A DNA stretch of 64,000 nucleotides, from positions 2,775,116 through 2,839,115 of the forward strand of contig JBEVVY010000001.1 in NCBI GenBank assembly GCA_040506895.1, written 5' to 3'. Of the stretch, positions 42,476 to 53,407 are shown piece after piece. Each line of letters opens with the position of its first letter. The stretch's first letter is position 1. The notes under the pieces were generated by a model. It ran no database searches, had not been told where the DNA came from, and saw only the letters and a list, made by a program, of their open reading frames with translations. The translations under genes were made by a program, and so were the position numbers. This stretch comes from Sedimenticola_A sp040506895 (lineage in GTDB: Bacteria > Pseudomonadota > Gammaproteobacteria > Chromatiales > Chromatiaceae).

Positions 42476-44365
42476 ATGAGCTACGAAGAGATCTACGCCC
42501 GTTCAATGGAGGATCCCGAAGGCTTCTGGGGAGAGGCTGCAGCGGATATCGACTGGTACAAACCCTGGGACAAGGTCCTGGATGATTCCAACAAGCCCTT
42601 CTACCGATGGTTTGCGGGCGGAGAGCTCAATACCTGTTTCAATGCCCTGGATCGCCACGCCGATGGCGGTCGCGGGGATCAGCCGGCGCTGATCTACGAC
42701 AGCCCGGTCACCGATTCGAAGAAGACCTATACTTACAGTGAGCTGCGGGACACCGTTGCCAGTTTTGCCGGCGTGCTCAGGGACCAGGGCGTGGAGAAGG
42801 GCGACCGCGTGATCGTCTACATGCCGATGATTCCCGAGGCGGCCATCGCCATGCTGGCCTGCGCCCGTATCGGCGCCGTCCACTCAGTGGTGTTCGGTGG
42901 CTTCGCCGCCAAGGAGCTGGCTACCCGTATCAACGATGCCAAGCCCAAGGTGATCGTCTCCGCCTCCTGCGGTATCGAGGTGACCCGGGTGATCGAGTAC
43001 AAGCCTTTGCTGGACGAGGCGATCGAACTTGCCGAGCACAAGCCGGAGAAGACGGTTATCTATCAGCGCCCCCAGGCAGTGGCCACCATGCAGGCTGGGC
43101 GCGATGTGGACTGGGCCGAGGCAGCAGCCACGGCCGATCCCGCAGACTGTGTGCCCGTTGCGGCCACCGACCCCCTCTACATCCTCTACACCTCCGGCAC
43201 CACCGGCATACCCAAGGGTGTGGTACGTGACAACGGCGGTCACGCCGTGGCCATGAAGTGGAGCATGAAGAACATCTACAATGTCGATCCCGGCGATGTC
43301 TACTGGGCCGCTTCCGACGTGGGATGGGTCGTGGGTCACTCCTACATCGTCTACGCGCCGCTGCTGCATGGATGTGCCACCATCATGTTCGAGGGCAAGC
43401 CCATCGGTACGCCCGATCCAGGCGCCTTCTGGCGCGTCATCTCCGAACACAACGTGCGGGTGATGTTCACCGCGCCCACCGCCTTTCGTGCCATCAAGCG
43501 CGAGGATCCCGAGGCCGAGTACCTGGCGAAATACGACATGTCGAAGTTCGAGTCCCTGTTCCTGGCCGGCGAGCGTTGCGATCCCGATACCCTGGAGTGG
43601 GCGCAGACCAAGCTGCAGGTGCCGGTGATCGACCACTGGTGGCAGACCGAGACTGGCTGGGGTATTGCGGCCAACTGCCTGGGTATCGAGGCGTTGCCGG
43701 TGAAGGCGGGTTCACCCACCTGTGCCGTACCCGGCTACGACGTCCAGATCCTGGATGAGAACGGCAACGAGGAGAAGGCCGGTGAGATCGGGCGCATCAT
43801 GATCAAGCTGCCGATGCCTCCCGGCTGCCTGCCCACCCTGTGGCAGAACGATGACCGTTATGTCGACTCCTACCTCAGCTCCCAGGAGGGCTACTACCTG
43901 ACCGGCGATGCCGGTTACAAGGACGAGGACGGCTATCTCTGGATCATGAGCCGCATCGACGACATCATCAACGTTGCCGGTCACCGTCTCTCCACCGGTG
44001 GCATGGAAGAGGTGCTCTCCTCCCATGCCGACGTGGCGGAGTGCGCCGTGATCGGTGCCGCCGACCAGCTCAAGGGCGAACTGCCCGTGGGAATGGTGGT
44101 GCTCAAGGCGGGTGTCGACCGCGCCCATGACGAGATCCTCAAGGAGCTGGTCGCGCTGGTGCGGGAGAAGATCGGTCCCGTGGCCGCCTTCAAGAAGGTG
44201 GTCGTGGTGGAGCGTCTGCCGAAGACGCGCTCCGGCAAGATCCTGCGCGGCACCATGAAGAAGATCGCCGACAGCCAGGAGTACAAGATGCCGGCGACCA
44301 TCGATGATCCCGCCATCCTGGACGAGATCACCGATGCGCTGAAGTCGATCGGTTACGCCAAGTAA
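42476..44365 (+). CDS. prpE: Propionyl-CoA synthetase
   Basis: Acyl-CoA synthetase of the Acs/PrpE group, activating propionate to propionyl-CoA with ATP. The 629 residues show the N-terminal YARSMEDPEGFWGE and NKPFYRWFAGGELNTCFNALDRH segments typical of PrpE. The AMP-binding YTSGTTGIPKG and WWQTETGWG motifs and the C-terminal acetylatable Lys in PKTRSGKILRG are present. The ATG at 42476 has GGAAG upstream. First gene of the propionate module; acetate as an alternative substrate cannot be excluded. Confidence 0.88.
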   Translation: MSYEEIYARSMEDPEGFWGEAAADIDWYKPWDKVLDDSNKPFYRWFAGGELNTCFNALDRHADGGRGDQPALIYDSPVTDSKKTYTYSELRDTVASFAGVLRDQGVEKGDRVIVYMPMIPEAAIAMLACARIGAVHSVVFGGFAAKELATRINDAKPKVIVSASCGIEVTRVIEYKPLLDEAIELAEHKPEKTVIYQRPQAVATMQAGRDVDWAEAAATADPADCVPVAATDPLYILYTSGTTGIPKGVVRDNGGHAVAMKWSMKNIYNVDPGDVYWAASDVGWVVGHSYIVYAPLLHGCATIMFEGKPIGTPDPGAFWRVISEHNVRVMFTAPTAFRAIKREDPEAEYLAKYDMSKFESLFLAGERCDPDTLEWAQTKLQVPVIDHWWQTETGWGIAANCLGIEALPVKAGSPTCAVPGYDVQILDENGNEEKAGEIGRIMIKLPMPPGCLPTLWQNDDRYVDSYLSSQEGYYLTGDAGYKDEDGYLWIMSRIDDIINVAGHRLSTGGMEEVLSSHADVAECAVIGAADQLKGELPVGMVVLKAGVDRAHDEILKELVALVREKIGPVAAFKKVVVVERLPKTRSGKILRGTMKKIADSQEYKMPATIDDPAILDEITDALKSIGYAK

Positions 44366-44469
44366 TTACGGCGCTCCGAAGGTGGGGTGTGCAGAGAGCG
44401 GCAGACTCTCTGTGCGCCCCGTATACCCGATACATACACCCATTCTTTCCGTTAACACCTGGATTCACT

Positions 44470-46617
44470 ATGGCCGATTCGTCTACACCGACCATTGATG
44501 ACTGGAGCAAGCAGGCCGAGAAGGAGCTGCGCGGTCGTCCGCTGGAAGAGCTGACCTGGAACACGCCGGAAGGCATCGACGTCAAGCCGCTCTATACCGC
44601 AGATGACCTGGCTTCCGTCACCCATACCGACAGCCTGCCCGGGTTTGCCCCCTTCGTGCGGGGACCCCGTTCCACCATGTACGCAGGCCGTCCCTGGACC
44701 GTGCGCCAGTATGCCGGTTTCTCCACGGCCGAAGAGTCCAACGCTTTCTACAAGCGTAACCTGGCCGCCGGTCAGCAGGGCCTGTCGGTCGCCTTCGATC
44801 TTGCCACCCATCGCGGTTACGACTCGGATCATCCCCGTGTCGTGGGCGACGTGGGCAAGGCTGGCGTCGCCATCGATTCCGTGGAGGATATGAAGATCCT
44901 CTTCGACGACATCCCGCTGGACAAGGTGTCTGTCTCCATGACCATGAACGGTGCGGTGCTGCCGGTGATGGCCAACTACATCGTTGCCGCCGAGGAGCAG
45001 GGGGTCGCGCCGGAGCAGCTGGCCGGTACCCTGCAGAACGATATCCTCAAGGAGTTCATGGTCCGCAATACCTACATCTATCCCCCGGCGCCGTCCATGC
45101 GCATCGTGGCCGACATCATCGGCTACACGGCGGAGCATATGCCCAAGTTCAACTCCATCTCCATCTCCGGCTACCACATGCAGGAGGCGGGGGCGACCAA
45201 CGTGCAGGAGCTGGCCTTCACCATTGCCGACGGCCTGGAGTATGTACGCGCCGCCATCGACAAGGGGCTGGACGTGGACAGGTTCGCGCCGCGCCTCTCC
45301 TTCTTCTTCGCCATCGGCATGAACTTCTTCATGGAGGTGGCCAAGCTGCGGGCGGCCCGCCTGTTGTGGGCGGAGCTGATGGAGGAACACTTCCAGCCAA
45401 AGGATCCACGCTCCAAGATGCTGCGCACCCACTGCCAGACCTCCGGTGTCAGCCTCACCGCGAAGGATCCCTACAACAACGTCATGCGCACCGCGATCGA
45501 GGCGATGGCGGCGGTACTGGGAGGCACCCAGTCCCTGCACACCAACTCTTTCGACGAGGCGCTGGCACTGCCCACGGACTTCTCGGCACGCATCGCCCGT
45601 AACACCCAGCTGGTGATCCAGGAGGAGACCGGTATCACCAAGGTGGTCGATCCCCTCGCCGGCTCCTACTATGTAGAGAGTCTCACCGACTCCCTGGTGC
45701 AGGAGGCACGCAAGCTGATCGGTGAGGTCGAAGCGCTGGGCGGTATGACCAGGGCGGTGGAGTCCGGCATGCCGAAGCTGCGTATCGAAGAGGCCGCGGC
45801 ACTGCGCCAGGCCCGCATCGACCGGGGTGAAGAGGTGATTGTCGGCGTCAACAAGTACCAGCTCGAAGAGGAGCCCGAGGTGGAGGTGCTGGATATCGAC
45901 AATACCGCGGTGCGCGAGTCACAGGTCGCCCGCCTGGTGGAGGTGCGTTCCTCGCGTGACGACAGCGCCTGCGCGCAGGCCCTCGACGCACTGACCCGGG
46001 CCGCGCAAGATGGCAGTGGCAACCTGCTGGCGCTGGCGGTGGACGCGGCCCGTGCGCGTGCCACCGTGGGCGAGATATCCGATGCCCTGGAGAAAGAGTA
46101 TGGCCGCCACAAGGCGGTGACCCGTTCCGTGGCGGGTGTCTACGGTTCCGCCTATGAAGGTGACGAGATGTTCGGAGAGATCAAGCAGCAGATCGAGGCG
46201 TTCGCCGAGCAGGAGGGGCGGCGTCCCCGTATGCTGGTGGTGAAGATGGGGCAGGATGGCCACGACCGCGGTGCCAAGGTGATCGCCACCGCCTACGCCG
46301 ACCTCGGTTTCGACGTGGATATCGGCCCCATGTTCCAGACGCCGGAAGAGGCGGCACGCCAGGCGGCGGAGAACGATGTGCACGTGGTGGGCGTCTCCTC
46401 CCTGGCGGCGGGCCACAAGACCCTGGTGCCCCAGCTGATAGAGGCACTCAAGGCGGAAGGCGCCGGGGATATCCTGGTGGTCTGCGGCGGTGTCATTCCG
46501 CCCAAGGACTACCAGTCGCTGCTGGATGCGGGAGTGGCCGCGGTCTACGGACCGGGTACCAACATCCCGCAGGCGGCAGCCGAGATGATTGCTCTGATAA
46601 AAGAGCGGCATGGCTGA
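44470..46617 (+). CDS. scpA: Methylmalonyl-CoA mutase
   Basis: Adenosylcobalamin-dependent mutase interconverting (R)-methylmalonyl-CoA and succinyl-CoA. The 715 residues comprise the substrate TIM barrel (RPWTVRQYAGFSTAEESNAFYK near the N terminus) and a C-terminal B12-binding domain with the DGHDRG motif carrying the cobalt-ligand His. It is the single-chain catalytic form. The start at ATG 44470 gives the family-typical length; an upstream frame extension is not conserved-looking. Lies 104 bp after prpE. Confidence 0.96.
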   Translation: MADSSTPTIDDWSKQAEKELRGRPLEELTWNTPEGIDVKPLYTADDLASVTHTDSLPGFAPFVRGPRSTMYAGRPWTVRQYAGFSTAEESNAFYKRNLAAGQQGLSVAFDLATHRGYDSDHPRVVGDVGKAGVAIDSVEDMKILFDDIPLDKVSVSMTMNGAVLPVMANYIVAAEEQGVAPEQLAGTLQNDILKEFMVRNTYIYPPAPSMRIVADIIGYTAEHMPKFNSISISGYHMQEAGATNVQELAFTIADGLEYVRAAIDKGLDVDRFAPRLSFFFAIGMNFFMEVAKLRAARLLWAELMEEHFQPKDPRSKMLRTHCQTSGVSLTAKDPYNNVMRTAIEAMAAVLGGTQSLHTNSFDEALALPTDFSARIARNTQLVIQEETGITKVVDPLAGSYYVESLTDSLVQEARKLIGEVEALGGMTRAVESGMPKLRIEEAAALRQARIDRGEEVIVGVNKYQLEEEPEVEVLDIDNTAVRESQVARLVEVRSSRDDSACAQALDALTRAAQDGSGNLLALAVDAARARATVGEISDALEKEYGRHKAVTRSVAGVYGSAYEGDEMFGEIKQQIEAFAEQEGRRPRMLVVKMGQDGHDRGAKVIATAYADLGFDVDIGPMFQTPEEAARQAAENDVHVVGVSSLAAGHKTLVPQLIEALKAEGAGDILVVCGGVIPPKDYQSLLDAGVAAVYGPGTNIPQAAAEMIALIKERHG

Positions 46618-46677
46618 AGAGAAAAGATGGGGTGCCTGTGGGTGCCCGTAGAGAAAACCAATCATTGGTGAATAACT

Positions 46678-48210
<1,533 letters not shown>

Positions 48211-48235
48211 ATGAGAGACGCCACAGAGAGCCGGA

Positions 48236-48258
48236 AATGAACGCTAATGAACGCGAAT
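48236..48258 (+). repeat. Left arm of inverted repeat flanking the GxxExxY gene
   Basis: About 23 bp, nearly the perfect reverse complement of 48629-48651, differing by a one-base shift and one mismatch in the middle. The gene's start codon lies inside it. Contains the phrase AATGAACGC and ACGCGAAT. Confidence 0.7.
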
Positions 48259-48623
48259 TTATTGATGGCGTGGCCAAGAGAGTGATAGGTGCTGCCTACG
48301 AGGTTTCAAACCATCTTGGTAGTGGCTTTATAGAGAAGGTCTATGAACGGGCACTTGCCCTGGAGCTGAGTAATCAGGGCATCAGGCATCAAACCCAGGT
48401 GCCTGTGCCGGTCAGCTACAAAGGGCAGGCTGTTGGAGATTACGTGGCAGATATATTGGTGGAAGGGAAATTGCTGGTCGAACTCAAATGTGTTGAAGCA
48501 TTTACTGAGCAGCACATGGCCCAATGCCTCAACTACCTGAAGGCGAGCGGTCTCAATCTCTGCCTGTTGATCAATTTCCAAAAACCGAGAGTTGAATGGA
48601 AAAGAGTCGTTCTGAATTATTAA
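48237..48623 (+). CDS. GxxExxY family protein
   Basis: 128-residue protein named for the GSGFIEKVYERAL motif (residues 29-41). The later YVADILVEGKLLVELKCVE segment looks like a PD-(D/E)xK nuclease-type core (D, E, K). Its biological role is unestablished. It is more AT-rich than the flanking pcc genes, is bounded by an inverted repeat and splits a pccB-pccA pair that is normally adjacent, all signs of insertion. Confidence 0.9.
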   Translation: MNANEREFIDGVAKRVIGAAYEVSNHLGSGFIEKVYERALALELSNQGIRHQTQVPVPVSYKGQAVGDYVADILVEGKLLVELKCVEAFTEQHMAQCLNYLKASGLNLCLLINFQKPRVEWKRVVLNY

Positions 48624-48628
48624 AAAAC

Positions 48629-48651
48629 ATTCGCGTTTATATGCGTTCATT
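48629..48651 (-). repeat. Right arm of inverted repeat flanking the GxxExxY gene
   Basis: Reverse-complement partner of 48236-48258, starting 6 bp after the gene's stop codon and ending 23 bp before pccA. Confidence 0.7.
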
Positions 48652-48674
48652 CGCGGCAAACAAAGATTAGGTGA

Positions 48675-50663
48675 ATGATGTTTGAGAAAATACTGATAGC
48701 GAACCGCGGCGAGATTGCCTGCCGGGTTATGAAGACAGCGCGCAAGATGGGTATCAAGACCGTGGCGGTCTACTCCGATGCGGACAAGGATGCGCTGCAT
48801 GTCCACATGGCCGACGAGGCGGTGCATATCGGTGCCGCTCCGTCCGCAGAGAGCTACCTGGTGATGGAGCGCATCATCCAGGCGTGCAAGGATACCGGGG
48901 CCCAGGCAGTACACCCAGGCTACGGCTTCCTCTCCGAGAACGCCGCCTTCTGCGAGGCGCTGGAGGCCGAGGGCATCGCCTTCATCGGCCCCGCCCCCTA
49001 CGCCATCACCAGCATGGGTGACAAGATCACCTCCAAGAAGCTGGCCGGCGATGCAGGCGTCAATATCATTCCCGGCCACACCGAGGTGATCAAGGATGCC
49101 GACGAGGCGGTGACGATCTCCGACCAGATCGGTTACCCCGTCATGTTGAAGGCCTCCGCCGGTGGTGGTGGCAAGGGCATGCGCGTGGCCTGGAATTCCG
49201 AGGAGGCGCGTGACGGTTTCGAGCGCGCCACCAACGAGGCACGCTCCAGCTTCGGCGACGACCGGGTATTTGTCGAGAAGTTCATCGAGGAGCCCCGCCA
49301 TATCGAGATCCAGGTGATGGCCGATACCCACGGCAACATCATCTACCTCAACGAGCGCGAGTGCTCCATTCAACGCCGTCACCAGAAGGTGATCGAGGAG
49401 GCGCCCTCGCCGTTCCTGGACGGGGCGACCCGCAAGGCGATGGGCGAACAGGCCGTGGCACTGGCCAGGGCGGTGGAGTACCGCTCGGCAGGTACCGTCG
49501 AGTTCATCGTCGACGCCCACCGCAATTTCTACTTTCTGGAGATGAACACCCGCCTGCAGGTGGAACACCCCATCACCGAGAAGATCACCGGCCAGGACCT
49601 GGTCGAACTGATGATCAAGGTGGCGGCAGGGGAGAAACTGCCCCTGGGCCAGGACGATGTGCAGCTCAATGGCTGGGCCATCGAGTCCCGGGTCTACGCC
49701 GAGGACCCCTTCCGCAACTTCCTGCCCTCCATCGGTCGCCTGGTCAATTACCGGCCGCCGGAGGAGAGCGACAGTGTGCGCGTGGATACCGGTGTCTACG
49801 AGGGTGGCGAGGTCTCCATGTTCTACGATCCCATGATCGCCAAGCTGGTGACCTACGGTGCGGACCGTGACGAGGCGATCGCCCGCATGCAGGTGGCCCT
49901 GGACGAGTACTACATCCGTGGCGTGCAGCACAACATCAGCTTCCTCAATGCACTGATGGCCCATCCCCGTTTCCAGGAGGGGAGGCTCACCACCAACTTC
50001 ATCGCCGAGGAGTATCCCGACGGCTTCAATGCCGAGATGGTGCCCCAGGAGGATCCCGCCAAGCCGATCGTGGTGGCGGCCATGATCCACCGCAACTACA
50101 TGGACCGCGCCGCCTGCATGAGCGGGCAGATGCGCGGCCACGAGCGCGAGGTCAACGACGAGTGGGCGGTGATCATCGGTGGCGAGGCGCACCAGGTGGT
50201 GACCCGCCCGACCCAGAACGGCTACCACGTGGAGTATGGCGGCAAGGCCTACTCGGTGATCACCGACTGGGCCCTGGGACAGCCCCTGTTCGAGGGCACC
50301 ATCAATGGCGAGGCGCTCTGTTTCCAGGTGGAGCGCAACGGCCTCTGGTACAGCCTGTTCCATCGCGGTGCCCGTACCGATGCCCTGGTGATGACGCCAC
50401 GTGCCGCATCGCTGCACTCCCTGATGCCGGAGAAGGAGGAGGCGGATCTCTCCAAGTTCCTGCTCTCGCCGATGCCGGGCCTGCTGGTGAAGGTCTCCGT
50501 GGAAGCGGGCCAGGAGGTGAAGGCGGGCGAGGAGCTGGCAGTCATCGAGGCGATGAAGATGGAGAACGTGCTGCGTGCAGAGCAGGACGCGGTTGTCGCC
50601 AAGGTTGCCGCCGAGCCCGGCGACAGCCTGATGGTGGACCAGGCGATCATCGAGTTTGAATGA
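48675..50663 (+). CDS. pccA: Propionyl-CoA carboxylase, alpha (biotin) subunit
   Basis: Biotin carboxylase/biotin carrier subunit. The 662 residues contain the N-terminal biotin carboxylase domain (KILIANRGEIACRVMKTARKMG), ATP-grasp with GGGGKGMRVAW and the NTRLQVEHPITE motif, a middle domain, and a C-terminal biotinyl domain with the biotinylated Lys in EAMKMEN. Two adjacent ATGs (48675, 48678) are possible starts. The stop overlaps meaB by an ATGA junction. Confidence 0.95.
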   Translation: MMFEKILIANRGEIACRVMKTARKMGIKTVAVYSDADKDALHVHMADEAVHIGAAPSAESYLVMERIIQACKDTGAQAVHPGYGFLSENAAFCEALEAEGIAFIGPAPYAITSMGDKITSKKLAGDAGVNIIPGHTEVIKDADEAVTISDQIGYPVMLKASAGGGGKGMRVAWNSEEARDGFERATNEARSSFGDDRVFVEKFIEEPRHIEIQVMADTHGNIIYLNERECSIQRRHQKVIEEAPSPFLDGATRKAMGEQAVALARAVEYRSAGTVEFIVDAHRNFYFLEMNTRLQVEHPITEKITGQDLVELMIKVAAGEKLPLGQDDVQLNGWAIESRVYAEDPFRNFLPSIGRLVNYRPPEESDSVRVDTGVYEGGEVSMFYDPMIAKLVTYGADRDEAIARMQVALDEYYIRGVQHNISFLNALMAHPRFQEGRLTTNFIAEEYPDGFNAEMVPQEDPAKPIVVAAMIHRNYMDRAACMSGQMRGHEREVNDEWAVIIGGEAHQVVTRPTQNGYHVEYGGKAYSVITDWALGQPLFEGTINGEALCFQVERNGLWYSLFHRGARTDALVMTPRAASLHSLMPEKEEADLSKFLLSPMPGLLVKVSVEAGQEVKAGEELAVIEAMKMENVLRAEQDAVVAKVAAEPGDSLMVDQAIIEFE

Positions 50664-51646
50664 CCGGCAGTATCGAATCACTTGCTGAAGAGGTCCTGGC
50701 GGGAAACCGCCGGGCACTCTCCCGCGCCATCACCCTGGTGGAGTCCACCCGCAGTGATCACCGGGAGCAGGCGGTCGAGCTGCTGAAAAGAGTCGCACCC
50801 CACAGCGGCAAGGCCATTCGCATCGGCATCTCGGGCGTTCCCGGTGCGGGCAAGTCGACCTTTATCGAAACCCTGGGCATGCACATTCTGGGTGAAGGGC
50901 ACCGGCTGGCGGTACTTGCGGTGGATCCCACCTCGGCCCTCACCGGGGGTTCCATCCTCGGTGACAAGACCCGCATGGAGGAGCTCTCCAGGCAGCATGG
51001 TGCCTTTATCCGTCCATCACCTGCAGGTGGAACCCTCGGTGGCGTGGCGCGCCGCACCCGCGAGACCATGCTGCTGTGCGAGGCGGCAGGGTTCGACGTG
51101 GTGCTGGTGGAGACGGTGGGCGTGGGGCAGTCCGAAACCGCCGTGGCGGATATGACCGACATGTTTCTGCTTCTGCTGCTGCCCGGGGGGGGTGATGACC
51201 TCCAGGGGATCAAGCGGGGCATCATGGAACTGGCTGACATGATCCTGGTGAACAAGGCGGACGGCGATATGGTCTCCGTTGCCAATCTCAGCGCATCGGA
51301 TTACCTGCACGCACTGAAGCTGCTCCATCCCCGCACCCGTAACTGGAAGGTGCCGGTGAAGACCTGCTCCGCACTGAAGGGGGAGGGGATCGCCGAGGCC
51401 TGGGACCTGGTTGGCGATTACCGCCATACCCTGGGCGAGTCGGGTGAACTCGAAGAGCGCAGGGCATCCCAGGCAAAGGCCTGGATGTGGTCGGAGACTG
51501 CCGAGAACCTGGTCTGCGCACTGCGTGACGATGATGGCCTCAAGCAGCGTATCCCGGAACTGGAACAGGCGGTGATGGAGGGGCGGCTGCCCGCCACCCT
51601 CGCCGCTGCTGAACTGCTCGATATCTTTCTGCGCAAGCGCTCCTGA
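50660..51646 (+). CDS. meaB: Methylmalonyl-CoA mutase-associated GTPase MeaB
   Basis: G3E GTPase chaperone that protects and reactivates methylmalonyl-CoA mutase (ArgK family). P-loop GVPGAGKS is at residues 59-66; the switch ETVGVGQSE and the base-recognition NKADGD are intact. At 328 residues it is full length. The start overlaps pccA by 4 bp, showing tight coupling within the module. Confidence 0.96.
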   Translation: MTGSIESLAEEVLAGNRRALSRAITLVESTRSDHREQAVELLKRVAPHSGKAIRIGISGVPGAGKSTFIETLGMHILGEGHRLAVLAVDPTSALTGGSILGDKTRMEELSRQHGAFIRPSPAGGTLGGVARRTRETMLLCEAAGFDVVLVETVGVGQSETAVADMTDMFLLLLLPGGGDDLQGIKRGIMELADMILVNKADGDMVSVANLSASDYLHALKLLHPRTRNWKVPVKTCSALKGEGIAEAWDLVGDYRHTLGESGELEERRASQAKAWMWSETAENLVCALRDDDGLKQRIPELEQAVMEGRLPATLAAAELLDIFLRKRS

Positions 51647-51681
51647 AGGCGATTTGCGTCTCCCAACCCTGGAGTTGATCA

Positions 51682-52080
51682 ATGATTGGAAAACTGAACC
51701 ATGTCGCCATCGCCGTACCCGATCTCGAAGCCGGTACCGCAATCTATCGCGACACCCTCGGCGCCAAGGTCTCTGAACCCCTGTCCCTGCCGGAGCATGG
51801 CGTGACGACAGTTTTCGTGGAGCTCCCCAATACCAAGATCGAACTGCTCCATCCCCTGGGTGAGAATTCACCCATCGCCAAGTACCTGGAGAAAAATCCA
51901 AGCGGCGGTATCCATCATGTCTGCTACGAGGTGGATGATATCGAGGCGGCAGCGGCCAGGATGCAAGAGAGCGGTGCCCGGGCGCTGGGGGGTATCAAGA
52001 TAGGCGCCCACAACAAGCCGGTGCTGTTCCTGCATCCCAAGGATTTCTGCGGCACCCTGGTGGAGCTCGAGCAGGCCTGA
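51682..52080 (+). CDS. mce: Methylmalonyl-CoA epimerase
   Basis: Glyoxalase-fold epimerase converting (S)- to (R)-methylmalonyl-CoA, linking the carboxylase to the mutase. The metal ligand His7 is in LNHVAIAV, a second His lies in GGIHHVCYEVDD, and the Glu ligand is in the C-terminal GTLVELEQ. The 132-residue length is typical. Completes the propionate-to-succinyl-CoA pathway. Confidence 0.95.
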   Translation: MIGKLNHVAIAVPDLEAGTAIYRDTLGAKVSEPLSLPEHGVTTVFVELPNTKIELLHPLGENSPIAKYLEKNPSGGIHHVCYEVDDIEAAAARMQESGARALGGIKIGAHNKPVLFLHPKDFCGTLVELEQA

Positions 52081-52114
52081 TCCTCAGTCGCACAATACCA
52101 GGTGAGAAAGTCCC

Positions 52115-52762
52115 ATGGCTGATCTGACCAAGCTTTTCGAAAGTAATCTTGTGTGGGCCGAGGGGATCAAGGAGCAGGACCCCCTTTTCTTTCAGAAACT
52201 CTCCCGGCAGCAGCGTCCCGAGTATCTCTGGATAGGCTGCTCCGACAGCCGGGTGCCGGCCAACGAGATCGTCGGCCTGCTGCCCGGAGAGCTGTTCGTT
52301 CACCGCAACGTGGCCAACATGGTGGTCCACACCGATCTCAACTGCCTCTCTGTGCTGCAGTACGCGGTGGATGTGCTGAAGGTGAAGCACATCATCGTCT
52401 GCGGGCACTATGGCTGCGGTGGCGTTGCCGCGGCATTGGGGAACAGGTCCCACGGCCTGATCGACAACTGGCTGCGCCATATCAAGGATGTCTATCACCT
52501 GCACCGTGAGCGTTTCGAGCGTTGTGGCGACCAGGAGGAGCGGGTCGACCTGCTCTGCGAACTCAATGTCATCGAGCAGGTGGCCAACGTCTGTCACACC
52601 ACCATCGTGCAGGACGCCTGGAAACGGGGGCAGGAGCTCACCGTGCACGGCTGGATCTACAGTATTCACGACGGCGTGCTGCGGGACCTGAATGTCAATT
52701 TCGATGCGCCGGAGCAGGTGCCGGAGCACTACCGGCAGGTACCGCTAAGCAGCGAACGATGA
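52115..52762 (+). CDS. can: Beta-class carbonic anhydrase
   Basis: Zinc enzyme interconverting CO2 and bicarbonate. Ligands Cys42 (CSDSR, with Asp44/Arg46 dyad), His98 and Cys101 (GHYGCGG) are all present, and the 215-residue length fits. Placement just after the biotin carboxylase module could supply bicarbonate for propionyl-CoA carboxylation; that link is inference from position. Overlaps the next gene by 4 bp. Confidence 0.96.
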   Translation: MADLTKLFESNLVWAEGIKEQDPLFFQKLSRQQRPEYLWIGCSDSRVPANEIVGLLPGELFVHRNVANMVVHTDLNCLSVLQYAVDVLKVKHIIVCGHYGCGGVAAALGNRSHGLIDNWLRHIKDVYHLHRERFERCGDQEERVDLLCELNVIEQVANVCHTTIVQDAWKRGQELTVHGWIYSIHDGVLRDLNVNFDAPEQVPEHYRQVPLSSER

Positions 52763-53199
52763 GCGACAGTGGGATACCGGCTTTACAGGATGTGCTGCAC
52801 CGCGAGGTGCCGTTGAGCGCGCACATGGGGGTGCGGGTGGCCGGCTACGACGGCAAGGAACTGGTGCTACAGGCGGATCTCGAACCCAACATCAACATTC
52901 ACGGCACCGCGTTCGGCGGCAGTCTCTACTCGATTTGTGCCATCGCCTGCTGGGGGCTGTTGCACTGCAGGTTCCAGGAGGCAGGCATCACGGCCGGGAG
53001 CGTGCTCGCGGAGGGGCATATTCAATACCGCCTGCCGGTCAGCGGGGTGATCGAGGCGCGATGCAGGGTGCCTGGATCGTTCGAGGCCTTTCTGGCCGAG
53101 GTGAAAAGCGGCCGCCGTGCCGGCATTGAGCTGCAGGCGGAGGTGCTGACCGGGCGGGGCAGGGCGGTCACTTTCAGGGGGCGCTACTCCTCTACCTGA
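52759..53199 (+). CDS. YiiD C-terminal-type thioesterase domain protein
   Basis: 146-residue hotdog-fold protein. NINIHGTAFGGSLYSICAIACWGLL is the conserved core of the YiiD_C thioesterase-like domain, which in other proteins is fused to an acetyltransferase. Here it is stand-alone. The ATG overlaps the carbonic anhydrase stop (ATGA). The 208-bp stretch after it holds no recognised feature. Substrate unknown; an acyl-CoA is plausible near the propionate module. Confidence 0.8.
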   Translation: MSDSGIPALQDVLHREVPLSAHMGVRVAGYDGKELVLQADLEPNINIHGTAFGGSLYSICAIACWGLLHCRFQEAGITAGSVLAEGHIQYRLPVSGVIEARCRVPGSFEAFLAEVKSGRRAGIELQAEVLTGRGRAVTFRGRYSST

Positions 53200-53407
53200 C
53201 CGGGATTGTCGTCTGCCGCCTGCCGGTGCGGGATGTCCTGCTCCCGGGCTTCTTTCCAATGCTTTGTTTTTCAAGAAGTAATGGAGGCTTATGGTCTCGA
53301 TAGAAGATCTTTATCCCAGTACTTTCGATCTGGGCCATACTTAAAGTCGAGGCAGTGATTGCCGATACAGTTTCAAGGAATTAATGTTCTGCATCTGAAC
53401 AAGGGAT

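Noticed and set aside
48306..50717. 803-codon open frame antisense to pccA and the GxxExxY gene
   Set aside because: Overlaps two well-supported genes and shows no domain signature.
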